Made by a program: the position numbers and the translations under genes
In this document: positions 41,854 through 48,624 of the stretch, one piece after another
Numbering within the stretch: the stretch's first letter is position 1
Layout of the letters: each line of letters begins with the position of its first letter
The notes under the pieces: generated by a model
What the model was told of the DNA's origin: nothing
What the model saw: the letters and a program-made list of their open reading frames with translations, nothing else
The model's database searches: none
Assembly: GCA_947383005.1 (NCBI GenBank)
Contig: CANDBT010000035.1
Span: forward strand, 1 to 48,624
Length of the DNA: 48,624 bases
From: an uncultured bacterium
GTDB taxonomy: Bacteria; Bacillota; Clostridia; Lachnospirales; Lachnospiraceae
Direction of reading: 5' to 3'

Positions 41854-43368
41854 TCAATGTCCCCCTTTTCTCTTTTTCAAAAACCGCTTCAGCGGCATCA
41901 ACAAGAAAAACACAGACAGCAGCAGAAGCCCGACGCAGATTGGACGCTGCAGCATGCCGGAAAAATTGCCCCTGAGCGTCACCATGCTTTGAATGTAATA
42001 GCTCTCCAGCATACTGCCCAGCACGGTGGCCAGCACCAGAGGCCCAAAGGGAATCTGGAACTTTTTCAAAACAAAGCCGATCACTCCAAAAACAATGGCA
42101 AACACAATATAGGAATCATTGTTTCCCGTGGCAAATGCTCCTGTGACACAGAGAATCAAAATCAGTCCGTTCAGCACCTCATACCGCAGCCGCAGCACAT
42201 AGGTCGCCATATAATTCACAAAAATATGCATGACCGGCAAAAGCGCAATACTGGCCGCGAAAAAGGCGGCAATCAAGGTATATGCGACATCCGAGCTTTC
42301 CACAAAAAACTTCGGGCCGGTCCGAAGCCCATGAATCAGCAAAGCTCCCAGAAACAGGGAAGATGCCGGATTGCCAGGGACTCCCAGCGCCAGCAGCGGA
42401 ATCATGGAAGAACCTACTACCGCATTATTGGCGCATTCCGGCGCCGCCACTCCCTCCGGAACGCCTGTCCCGAATTCCAGATCCGTGCGATACCGTTTCA
42501 CCTGATCATATGCCATAAAGATGGCCACAGTCATGCCTGCTCCCGGAATTGCCCCAACGATATTGCCAATCACGCTGGATTGCGCCCAGATGGGGAGAAA
42601 GCTTTTGATCATCTCCTTATCCGGATACTCCATCCTCACTCTCTGCACGGTCTGTTTTACTGCCTCGGAGGTTGCCTTTCCCGGCTTCATGTCACTGATG
42701 GCGCTGATAATCGATCCGATTCCGAACATTCCGATCAGCATCGGCACCAGCGGGATCCCTTCCAGCAGCGCATGGGTTCCAAAAGTAAAACGTTTGATTC
42801 CCCCCTGAGGGCTGATCCCAATCACACTGATCAGCAGGCCAATCAGCATGGCCATAATGTTTTTTGACATCCTGCCGTTGCTCATTCCAATCACGGAAGC
42901 AAAGCCCATTACCGATAGCATAAGATATTCCGGCGCTCCGAACTTCAACGCCTGAGCCGCCACAAACGGCGCACATGCTCCCAGGACAATAGCCGCGATA
43001 ATTCCTCCTACAACGGAGCTGACGGAAGAAATCCCCAGTGCCAGGCCGCCCTTTCCCTTCCTGTACATCTGATGGCCGTCAAAAGCAGTTACCACAGCCG
43101 CGCCTGTCCCGGGGACTTCCAGCAAAATCGAAGAAACACTGCCGCCGCACGTTGAGCCGGTATAGATGCCGGCCAAAATACAAAGCGCGGCTCCCGGATC
43201 CATTCCGTAAGTGAGGGGAATCATAATGGACATAGCAATCGGACTGTTCAATCCAGGCAGCGCGCCAACGATCATGCCCAAAAGAGTTCCCAGTAAAAGC
43301 AGAAGCAGATTTATAGGCGTCAGAAACACATTCGACAGCCCGATCCCCCAATTTAACAACATCTGCAT
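41854..43368 (-). CDS. tctA: Tripartite tricarboxylate transporter, large membrane subunit TctA
   Basis: Large permease of a TctABC secondary transporter for tricarboxylates or other organic acids. The 504 residues contain about 11-12 membrane helices and the family block GALPGLNSPIAMSIMIPLTY with the later PGTGAA stretch. GGGAGGTGA precedes the ATG. Its start overlaps the tctB stop by 16 bases, and the enolase-family gene follows after 3 bases, so translation is coupled. Confidence 0.94.
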   Translation of the reverse strand: MQMLLNWGIGLSNVFLTPINLLLLLLGTLLGMIVGALPGLNSPIAMSIMIPLTYGMDPGAALCILAGIYTGSTCGGSVSSILLEVPGTGAAVVTAFDGHQMYRKGKGGLALGISSVSSVVGGIIAAIVLGACAPFVAAQALKFGAPEYLMLSVMGFASVIGMSNGRMSKNIMAMLIGLLISVIGISPQGGIKRFTFGTHALLEGIPLVPMLIGMFGIGSIISAISDMKPGKATSEAVKQTVQRVRMEYPDKEMIKSFLPIWAQSSVIGNIVGAIPGAGMTVAIFMAYDQVKRYRTDLEFGTGVPEGVAAPECANNAVVGSSMIPLLALGVPGNPASSLFLGALLIHGLRTGPKFFVESSDVAYTLIAAFFAASIALLPVMHIFVNYMATYVLRLRYEVLNGLILILCVTGAFATGNNDSYIVFAIVFGVIGFVLKKFQIPFGPLVLATVLGSMLESYYIQSMVTLRGNFSGMLQRPICVGLLLLSVFFLLMPLKRFLKKRKGGH

Positions 43369-43814
43369 ATACTCTCACCTCCCTGAAGCAGCAGAACCGG
43401 CAATGGTACTTTCAATAAAATCCTGAAAATCACAAACACGATCAGAACCATCAGCGCCGGCCAGAAAATCGCCCCTTTCAAACTGTTATAGCGAAGGCCC
43501 AGAATGATACTGCTTCCCAGTAAAATGGTTGACAGCACGTATCCGATCAGCCGGAACAGCGCTATATAAATAGCAAGCGCCACAATCGTAATCCCCACTG
43601 CTGCAAAATTAATCTTGGCCAGATCGATACAAGCTGTATCCTGCTTTCTGTCATCCCATGCCATCCATACCGCCGTTATCACCATTCCGGCGCCAATGAT
43701 AACGGGAAAATATTTGTCATTGCCGCGGAAATCTTTGCCAATTATCACGACAGCGGCGCCGATGGCCAGCAAAACCAGAGAAAACAGATATTCCACATAT
43801 TTATTTTTTTTCAT
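43353..43814 (-). CDS. tctB: Tripartite tricarboxylate transporter, small membrane subunit TctB
   Basis: 153-residue membrane protein with four predicted helices (for example YLFSLVLLAIGAAVVIIG and WPALMVLIVFVIFRILL). Its position between tctC and tctA and its size identify it as TctB, a poorly conserved family. The start is set at ATG 43814 with GGAGGG before it; upstream in-frame codons belong to the tctC region and are not plausible. Confidence 0.88.
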   Translation of the reverse strand: MKKNKYVEYLFSLVLLAIGAAVVIIGKDFRGNDKYFPVIIGAGMVITAVWMAWDDRKQDTACIDLAKINFAAVGITIVALAIYIALFRLIGYVLSTILLGSSIILGLRYNSLKGAIFWPALMVLIVFVIFRILLKVPLPVLLLQGGESICRCC

Positions 43815-43839
43815 TAATCGCCCTCCTGTCCGGAGCCTG

Positions 43840-44901
43840 TTAATTGGATGCCTCTTCCTCCAGCTTTGGCAGAATGTCCTTGATGGAACTGTAGGTATTG
43901 TCCATATAGCTCTGATACTGCTCCGGCGTTTTATACATCCCGATTCCATTGATGGTTTCCATATTTTTCACAAAGGCATCCGTCTCGATCACCTTTTTAA
44001 ATTCTTCTACCAGATACTGATAGATTGCATCATCCACACCCTTTACCACGCAGATCCCCCGATCCGCTCCATCAATCAGATCTTCTCCCAGTTCCCGGAA
44101 GGTAGGGATATCTTCCATCCCGGTTACCCGTTCCTCTGACATCACAGCCAGAATCTTGATGGTTCCGTCCTCATAAGCCGATTTTGTGGCGCCTACCGTA
44201 TTCATGGAAATGTCCACATGTCCCCCCATAACCTGCAGTAGCTGATCCGCCGCCCCATCCGTGTGAATATAATCAAAATTGAACTGATGATCCTCTGCCA
44301 TATTCATCAACCGTATATGGTGCCCCGTGGTATGGCCGGGAGTCGCTGCCAGCACAACGTCCTGCCCTGCCGCCCACTCATAAAATTCCTCCAGAGTATC
44401 ATAAGGTGCATTGGCCGGACAAAATATTACTTCCGGATCCGGATTATAGCCTGCTATCGGAAGGAAATCATTATAGCGGTACTCCGTTTCATTGAATATA
44501 TCATTATTGATAACCGAGCTGGTATAGAGCATCAGCGTATATCCATCCTTTTCCGCCTCGAATGCCTGGGTCTGGCCAATCACAGCACCGCCGCCGCCTA
44601 CATTTTCCACAACTAAGGTATGTTCGTTAAAAAATCCCCCTTCATTCGCGGCTGTACACAATGCACGCATGGAAAGATCGGCATTCCCGCCTGCCGTAAA
44701 GGGAACAATGACCGTGATATCCTTTTCCGGATAATTAAGCGTACCGGCGCTGCTGTCTTTTTCCTCTGTTTCCTGGTTTGCCTGGGTCGCTGGCTCTGAT
44801 ACTGCAGGCACTGATGTTTCCGTCTTACTGTCCCGGCTGCACCCTGTGCCTGCCGCAATTGCCAATACCAATGCGCTTCCCAGTAAAATCTTTTTTTTCA
44901 T
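43840..44901 (-). CDS. tctC: Tripartite tricarboxylate transporter, substrate-binding lipoprotein TctC
   Basis: Extracytoplasmic binding protein of the TctC/Bug family. A lipoprotein signal ends in AAGTGC (lipidated Cys21 of 353), then a Ser/Thr/Glu-rich spacer. The mature domain starts NYPEKDITVIVPFTAGGNAD, typical of the family, which binds carboxylates through ordered water in the cleft. It is the first gene of the transporter, 26 bases before tctB. The 239-base gap upstream, to the PrpD-family gene, shows an imperfect inverted repeat near 44980-45010 but no convincing promoter. Ligand unknown. Confidence 0.92.
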   Translation of the reverse strand: MKKKILLGSALVLAIAAGTGCSRDSKTETSVPAVSEPATQANQETEEKDSSAGTLNYPEKDITVIVPFTAGGNADLSMRALCTAANEGGFFNEHTLVVENVGGGGAVIGQTQAFEAEKDGYTLMLYTSSVINNDIFNETEYRYNDFLPIAGYNPDPEVIFCPANAPYDTLEEFYEWAAGQDVVLAATPGHTTGHHIRLMNMAEDHQFNFDYIHTDGAADQLLQVMGGHVDISMNTVGATKSAYEDGTIKILAVMSEERVTGMEDIPTFRELGEDLIDGADRGICVVKGVDDAIYQYLVEEFKKVIETDAFVKNMETINGIGMYKTPEQYQSYMDNTYSSIKDILPKLEEEASN

Positions 44902-45140
44902 TATCCAATCCTCCTATCTTGTTTTTTTGTATGTACTCTCAGAATCTCTCCTGCGCCTGCCCTTGTGGCTGATTTTCCGACATATGTACATAAATTTAAT
45001 CAATGTATGTTCCACGTACGCCTCATAAATTTTTACACATCTGACAAAAAATCATCTCACAAAATCAGGCACAAAGAGACTCCGAGAATACATTTATACG
45101 TCCGGGGGTATTCTTTCCTGTATCTTCCGGGTTCCCCTCT

Positions 45141-46490
45141 CTATATCTCCGGCATCCGTTTTCTTTTCTCAATTCTCAGAATCTCTTCCGCCAGCTTACG
45201 GCTTTTTTCCGTACCCAGCACGGGCTCCGTCAGTCCCAGAAACTTCTCCAATTCCTGAGCTTTGGTCAACGGACATGCCCGGCTTCCTGACATATCATCA
45301 ATCTGTTTTCTTAAAATCGTCCCGTCTTTTTTGGTAATCTCCATACAACAGCCCCACCGCTTCGGATAGCGTCTGCTGAACAGCGGGCTTTCTACCACAG
45401 ATACCTTTCCGGCCAGCTTTCGGATCCCTTCATCCTGCAACGCCTCCCAGGTAAATTCGGCCAGAGAAACCTTCCCTCGTGCCAGACCGGCTGCCACTGT
45501 GTAGGAAATACTGAATTTTGCTTCCACCGGGCTCATAGGATATGCCGGAGATCCGCATTGCAGAACCCCGACCTCATACGTCTCCACCCGGATCTCTTTG
45601 ATTTGCTCCGGCGAAACCTGCCTTCTCAGTGCCAGTGCCGCGTCAATGGCATGGTGGGTGGTCCGACAGCAGGGATACGGCTTTTTATCCATTTCCAGAA
45701 TCTCATACCGCTGTCCAAGCTCCTTGTCCACCTCATCCATGTCGAAAAAATCGGATACCGCCTGGTACAGCCCGCCATCCGGCGCATCCAGGATATGTTC
45801 TGGCCCCGTCATACCGGCCCGGGCCAGGATGGCTGCTGTCAGGCCATTTACAGCCGCCCGGGCCGGATGGAGCTTTTTGCAGGTGGAACCCTCCCCCAGA
45901 AATGCCCACAGCCCCGAGGACTGGGTGCCGGCCATTCCCAATGCCCATACCATCCGTTCCTCAGACAGCTCCAACAGATGTCCGGCCGCGGCCGCCGCTC
46001 CAAAAGTTCCGATCACTCCTGTTCCATGCCACCCCCGCTTGCGGCTGCTGGCTACATCCATAGCCATTCCCACTCTTGACATTATCTCATATCCGACGAT
46101 GACTGCCTCCAGGAAATTTTTTCCATTTCCGCCCAGAGCATCCGACAAGGTCCATGCCGTCTCCACCACCACCGTTCCTATATGGGATTTCGACCGGGTA
46201 TGTACATCATCCAGTTCCAGGGCATGTCCCATCATTCCATTTAACAATAACGCCGGAGATACGTCCAGACGAAATCCCTGTCCCCACACAGCCGCCTGCC
46301 GAAGGCCGTTTTCGCCTGTCCACTCCTTAACCTCCTGGCAGATCTCAGGAAGTTGTTCATAACCCGTTGCCCCCAAAGCGGCCCCCACACTGTCCAGCAC
46401 ACAATATTTTGCCCCGCTCACCACCTCCCCCGAGACATCTTCCAGCCGCAGTTCTGAAGCAAACCGCGCAAGATGCCGCAATTTTGTCAT
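45141..46490 (-). CDS. MmgE/PrpD-family protein
   Basis: 449-residue cytoplasmic enzyme of the family that includes 2-methylcitrate dehydratase and cis-aconitate decarboxylase. Conserved active-site features are present: HALELDDVH, SHIGTVV, a Lys-rich CKKLHPARAA stretch and PCCRTTHHAID. It therefore probably acts on a branched or unsaturated tricarboxylate. Two start codons are adjacent (GTG 46493, ATG 46490); the latter is used here. It lies 16 bases after the LeuD-like gene. Its partners are an aconitase-type dehydratase and a tricarboxylate transporter, not propionate genes, so a methylcitrate role is not supported. Confidence 0.88.
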   Translation of the reverse strand: MTKLRHLARFASELRLEDVSGEVVSGAKYCVLDSVGAALGATGYEQLPEICQEVKEWTGENGLRQAAVWGQGFRLDVSPALLLNGMMGHALELDDVHTRSKSHIGTVVVETAWTLSDALGGNGKNFLEAVIVGYEIMSRVGMAMDVASSRKRGWHGTGVIGTFGAAAAAGHLLELSEERMVWALGMAGTQSSGLWAFLGEGSTCKKLHPARAAVNGLTAAILARAGMTGPEHILDAPDGGLYQAVSDFFDMDEVDKELGQRYEILEMDKKPYPCCRTTHHAIDAALALRRQVSPEQIKEIRVETYEVGVLQCGSPAYPMSPVEAKFSISYTVAAGLARGKVSLAEFTWEALQDEGIRKLAGKVSVVESPLFSRRYPKRWGCCMEITKKDGTILRKQIDDMSGSRACPLTKAQELEKFLGLTEPVLGTEKSRKLAEEILRIEKRKRMPEI

Positions 46491-46506
46491 CACTCATCCC
46501 CCCTAT

Positions 46507-47013
46507 TCAGATATCCAATGAATTGTGGTTCTCAATATAGTTTAGCAGCCCTCCCTCACTGATTATCTTGATCTCCTTTTCTGAAAGCTGGAATTCCATG
46601 GAAAAGTCCGGATCATTCAATTTTCGGATCACCCGGCCAGCCACATCCACCAAAAGCTCGTCCCCCTCATCAATCCGATCCGTATCACATTCTATCAACA
46701 GCATTCCATTGTTAATGGCATTCCGGTAAAAAATCCGGCCAAAGGTTTTGGAGAGAACAGCCCCTACGCCAGCTTCTTTGATAATCAACGGGGCAATTTC
46801 CCGGCTGGATCCACATCCAAAATTCCGGTCCGCTACAATGAAATCGTCCTTTTTTACCTCTCGCGCAAATTCCGGCCTTGCATCCTCTAAAACATGCTTC
46901 GCATATTCTCCCGGATTGGCGCGAAGCGAAATCAGACGTCCCGGAGCGATCGAATCCGTACTGACATTGCTGCCAAATTTCCACGCTCTTCCTCTGATAG
47001 TCTCTCTGATCAT
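46507..47013 (-). CDS. Aconitase-family small subunit (LeuD-like)
   Basis: 168-residue swivelling-domain subunit of a two-subunit aconitase-type hydro-lyase. Family hallmarks are GRAWKFGSNVSTD at the N-terminus and DRNFGCGSSREIAP. The substrate-recognition loop following STD reads SIAPGRL, unlike the usual isopropylmalate type, so leucine synthesis is not implied. GGAGGAAGG precedes the ATG. Its partner, the large subunit, is encoded just upstream; a possible 29-codon frame in between overlaps its start codon. Confidence 0.88.
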   Translation of the reverse strand: MIRETIRGRAWKFGSNVSTDSIAPGRLISLRANPGEYAKHVLEDARPEFAREVKKDDFIVADRNFGCGSSREIAPLIIKEAGVGAVLSKTFGRIFYRNAINNGMLLIECDTDRIDEGDELLVDVAGRVIRKLNDPDFSMEFQLSEKEIKIISEGGLLNYIENHNSLDI

Positions 47014-47099
47014 CGTTCCTTCCTCCTCTTATAATGTAACGCATCCTCACGTCCGTTCGGCGGCAGATTGTTGGAAAGCATTCTAAAAATGCTTCGCAT
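47010..47099 (-). CDS. Possible small ORF between the aconitase-family subunits
   Basis: A 29-codon frame begins at ATG 47099, seven bases after GGAGG, and ends in a TGA that overlaps the ATG of the LeuD-like gene (ATGA). The predicted peptide is basic (ends KRRKER) with no recognised domain. Its first codons lie in a hairpin (AAATGC-gaa-GCATTT). The spacing and overlap fit translational coupling, but the frame is short and conservation is unknown, so it may be a leader or chance. Confidence 0.3.
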   Translation of the reverse strand: MRSIFRMLSNNLPPNGREDALHYKRRKER

Positions 47100-47111
47100 T
47101 TGCCTTCCTCC

Positions 47112-48368
47112 TCACACCACCTCCCGGGGATCTGTGATGCTTCCCCTCAGCGCGGTGGCTGCCGCTGTCGCCGGGCTGGATAAATAAATACTGGCCGTGG
47201 GATTGCCCATCCTGCCTTTAAAATTCCGGTTCTGGGTAGCCACCACTACCTCATTGTCTCCAGGTATTCCCTGATGCACCCCCATGCAAGGGCCACAATT
47301 AGGCGCTTCAATGACTGCCCCTGCCTCTGCCAGCGCAAGCAAGGTACCGTCCTTCATACATTCCTTATATACGGAGACCGAATTGGGAATCACTAAAAGC
47401 CGCAGTCCTTTTGCCACCTTTTTCCCCTTGAGGATCTCTGCTGCCACATGCAGATCCTCCGTACGCCCGTTGGTACAACTGCCGATAAATACCATATTGA
47501 CCTTCTGATTCCGGCAATTTCTGGCCAATTCCACATTTTCCACATAATGAGGACAGGATACCAGCGGTTCCAGCACCGTGGCGTCGATATCAATCACCCT
47601 TTCATAGCGGGCATTTTCATCCCCCCGGATTTCCCGGTAATCTGCTTCTCTTCCGAATTTCGCCATGAATTCTCTGGTGTGCCCGTCCGTCTCCATAATC
47701 GCTGTCTTTGCTCCTACATCCACCCCCATGCTGGTGATGGTCAGACGTCCGGCCATGGACAAAGATGCTATGGTATCTCCCCGGAATTCCAGGGATTTGT
47801 AAATGGCCTGGTCGGATTTAATCATGTCGGCCAGCTTCAGCATAATATCCTTGGCATAAACCCCCCGGGGCAGCGTTCCTGTCACATTGATGCGAAAAGT
47901 CTCCGGCACCTTAATCCAGGTTTTTCCGTACCTGGCTACTGCTACCATATCTGTGGAACCACAGCCGGTGGCAAAGCACCCAAATGCGCCGTGAATAGTC
48001 GTGTGGGAATCCCCCACAATGCACACCGAACCACACTTTAAATATTCTTCGTACACATGGGCATGGACATGTCCGGTGCCGCCCTCCTCCCAATGGCAGT
48101 GATGGCTGCAGGCGTAATTCCTTGTCAGTGCATGTTCATTGGCCACTTCCCTGGTGGGAACCGGGCCAAACTCATTGGCAAATAAGATTCGATCCGGATC
48201 GAACACCGGATCCTCCTGATATCCCCGCTCCTTCATCAGCCTCACAAGAAGAGGCCCTGACCCATCATGAAGCGCGGCAAAATCCACATCTACCACAACC
48301 GTCTCCCCTGCGTGAACCGGCCTTCCCATCTTTTCACTCAATATCTTTTCTACCAGTGTCTGTTCCAT
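47112..48368 (-). CDS. Aconitase-family large subunit (LeuC-like), altered active site
   Basis: 418-residue iron-sulfur subunit of a hydro-lyase related to the archaeal-type LeuC, homoaconitase and dimethylmalate dehydratase proteins. Cluster cysteines are visible in GSCTNGR and NCGPCMG, and GDSHTTIHGAFG and GSTDM are conserved. The Asp-His pair normally found near residue 65 is replaced by N65-E66 (ILFANEFGPVP), while the His of the next active-site segment is kept as H100 (GTGHVH). A Cys/His-rich run CSHHCH precedes it. The start is ATG 48368 with AGAGAGG upstream; an in-frame ATG at 48425 lies in repeat DNA. No leuA or leuB is nearby. Substrate is probably a tricarboxylate. Confidence 0.85.
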   Translation of the reverse strand: MEQTLVEKILSEKMGRPVHAGETVVVDVDFAALHDGSGPLLVRLMKERGYQEDPVFDPDRILFANEFGPVPTREVANEHALTRNYACSHHCHWEEGGTGHVHAHVYEEYLKCGSVCIVGDSHTTIHGAFGCFATGCGSTDMVAVARYGKTWIKVPETFRINVTGTLPRGVYAKDIMLKLADMIKSDQAIYKSLEFRGDTIASLSMAGRLTITSMGVDVGAKTAIMETDGHTREFMAKFGREADYREIRGDENARYERVIDIDATVLEPLVSCPHYVENVELARNCRNQKVNMVFIGSCTNGRTEDLHVAAEILKGKKVAKGLRLLVIPNSVSVYKECMKDGTLLALAEAGAVIEAPNCGPCMGVHQGIPGDNEVVVATQNRNFKGRMGNPTASIYLSSPATAAATALRGSITDPREVV

Positions 48369-48386
48369 AAAAACCTCTCTTTCATA

Positions 48387-48552
48387 ATTTTTTTGTAACG
48401 GTTCAGACGGCGGGGAATTTGGCATAAATTTGGGGCGTCAAGCTTGCTTGTAAGCCCCAATTTATGCCAAATTCCACATCGGATGGATATCCCAGCTTTT
48501 GTCCGGCGTAGACGGGCAAGAAGATGTCCCGTCTGAACGGTTACACTTTTTT
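48387..48552 (+). mobile_element. MITE-like element, family D, at the end of the window
   Basis: GTAACGGTTCAGACGG (48395-48410) and the inverted CCGTCTGAACGGTTAC (48529-48544) are terminal repeats matching at 15 of 16 bases. The 150-bp element is flanked by ATTTTTTT and ACTTTTTT, an 8-bp duplication with one mismatch. A 22-bp stem with one bulge fills 48414-48475 (arms starting GGAATTTGGCATAAA), and the ACGGGcaagaag hairpin is near the right end. It lies upstream of the aconitase-family operon, whose promoter may be in or beyond it. Confidence 0.7.
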
Positions 48553-48624
48553 AAATTTGGGGCGTCAAACTTGCTTGTAAGCCCCAATTTATGCCAAATT
48601 CCACATCGGATGGATATCCCAGCT
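48553..48624 (+). repeat. Second copy of the family D stem region, cut by the window end
   Basis: The sequence from AAATTTGGGGCGTCAA to the window end repeats 48426-48497 with a 127-base offset and a single visible substitution (AAACTT against AAGCTT). It suggests a tandem array of family D units extending beyond the window. Confidence 0.85.

Noticed and set aside
41629-42867. Long open frame on the plus strand (412 codons)
   Set aside because: Antisense to tctA and the enolase-family gene; rich in His, Gln and Arg without any motif.
45141-46490. 2-methylcitrate dehydratase PrpD
   Set aside because: No prpB, prpC or other propionate genes are present; only family membership is supported.
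46507-48368. Leucine biosynthesis isomerase LeuCD
   Set aside because: No leuA or leuB nearby, an altered active site in the large subunit and an atypical recognition loop in the small one; the Tct and PrpD context points to catabolism.

Overview
The window looks like a chromosomal segment of a low-to-medium GC, anaerobic Clostridia genome, most likely a gut Lachnospiraceae-type bacterium. The grounds are strong AGGAGG-type ribosome binding sites, a Gram-positive LexA box in front of uvrA, YesN/YesM and LplB/YtcP-type sugar systems, a GNAT-free but repeat-rich intergenic style, and the protein families themselves. The genus cannot be named from the sequence alone. No rRNA, tRNA, CRISPR array, intact insertion sequence or phage gene was found.

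Layout. 1-1.6 kb: permease and ATPase of a polar amino acid ABC transporter, closed by a strong terminator. 1.7-6.6 kb: ftsH, then uvrA with its own LexA-controlled promoter. 6.6-8.6 kb: a repeat cluster, then a divergent pair of a HAD phosphatase and a MerR regulator. 8.6-13.1 kb (minus strand): a sugar-acid module of an IlvD/Edd-family dehydratase, a GntP permease and a FadR-type GntR regulator. A palindromic operator sits at the gntP promoter and recurs in front of gntR.

13.6-40.5 kb (plus strand) is the main catabolic locus and reads as a Gram-positive xyloglucan utilisation system. It has a YesN response regulator and a YesM sensor kinase, a secreted multimodular GH5 endoglucanase, a surface protein made of cell-wall-binding repeats, and an oligosaccharide ABC importer (two permeases and a lipoprotein). 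The cytoplasmic exo-enzymes are a GH42 beta-galactosidase, GH29 alpha-L-fucosidase, GH31 alpha-xylosidase (YicI type) and GH3 beta-glucosidase. These activities match the linkages of fucosylated xyloglucan. A transketolase, an L-fucose/arabinose-isomerase-like protein (COG2407) and a transaldolase follow and would process the released pentose.

40.6-48.4 kb (minus strand): a tripartite tricarboxylate transporter (tctA, tctB, tctC) with an aconitase-family large and small subunit pair (LeuC/LeuD-like), an MmgE/PrpD-family protein and an enolase-superfamily acid-sugar dehydratase-like protein. This is probably an undescribed organic-acid catabolic cluster. Its large subunit lacks the Asp-His pair that is normally conserved.

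The intergenic regions carry several families of small non-coding repeats. One 193-bp element has perfect 13-bp terminal inverted repeats and a perfect 8-bp target duplication. It sits inside the 3' end of the GH3 gene and has replaced the last residues of that protein. Other elements share the GTTAC/GTAAC ends, and some share an internal hairpin core with compensatory base changes.
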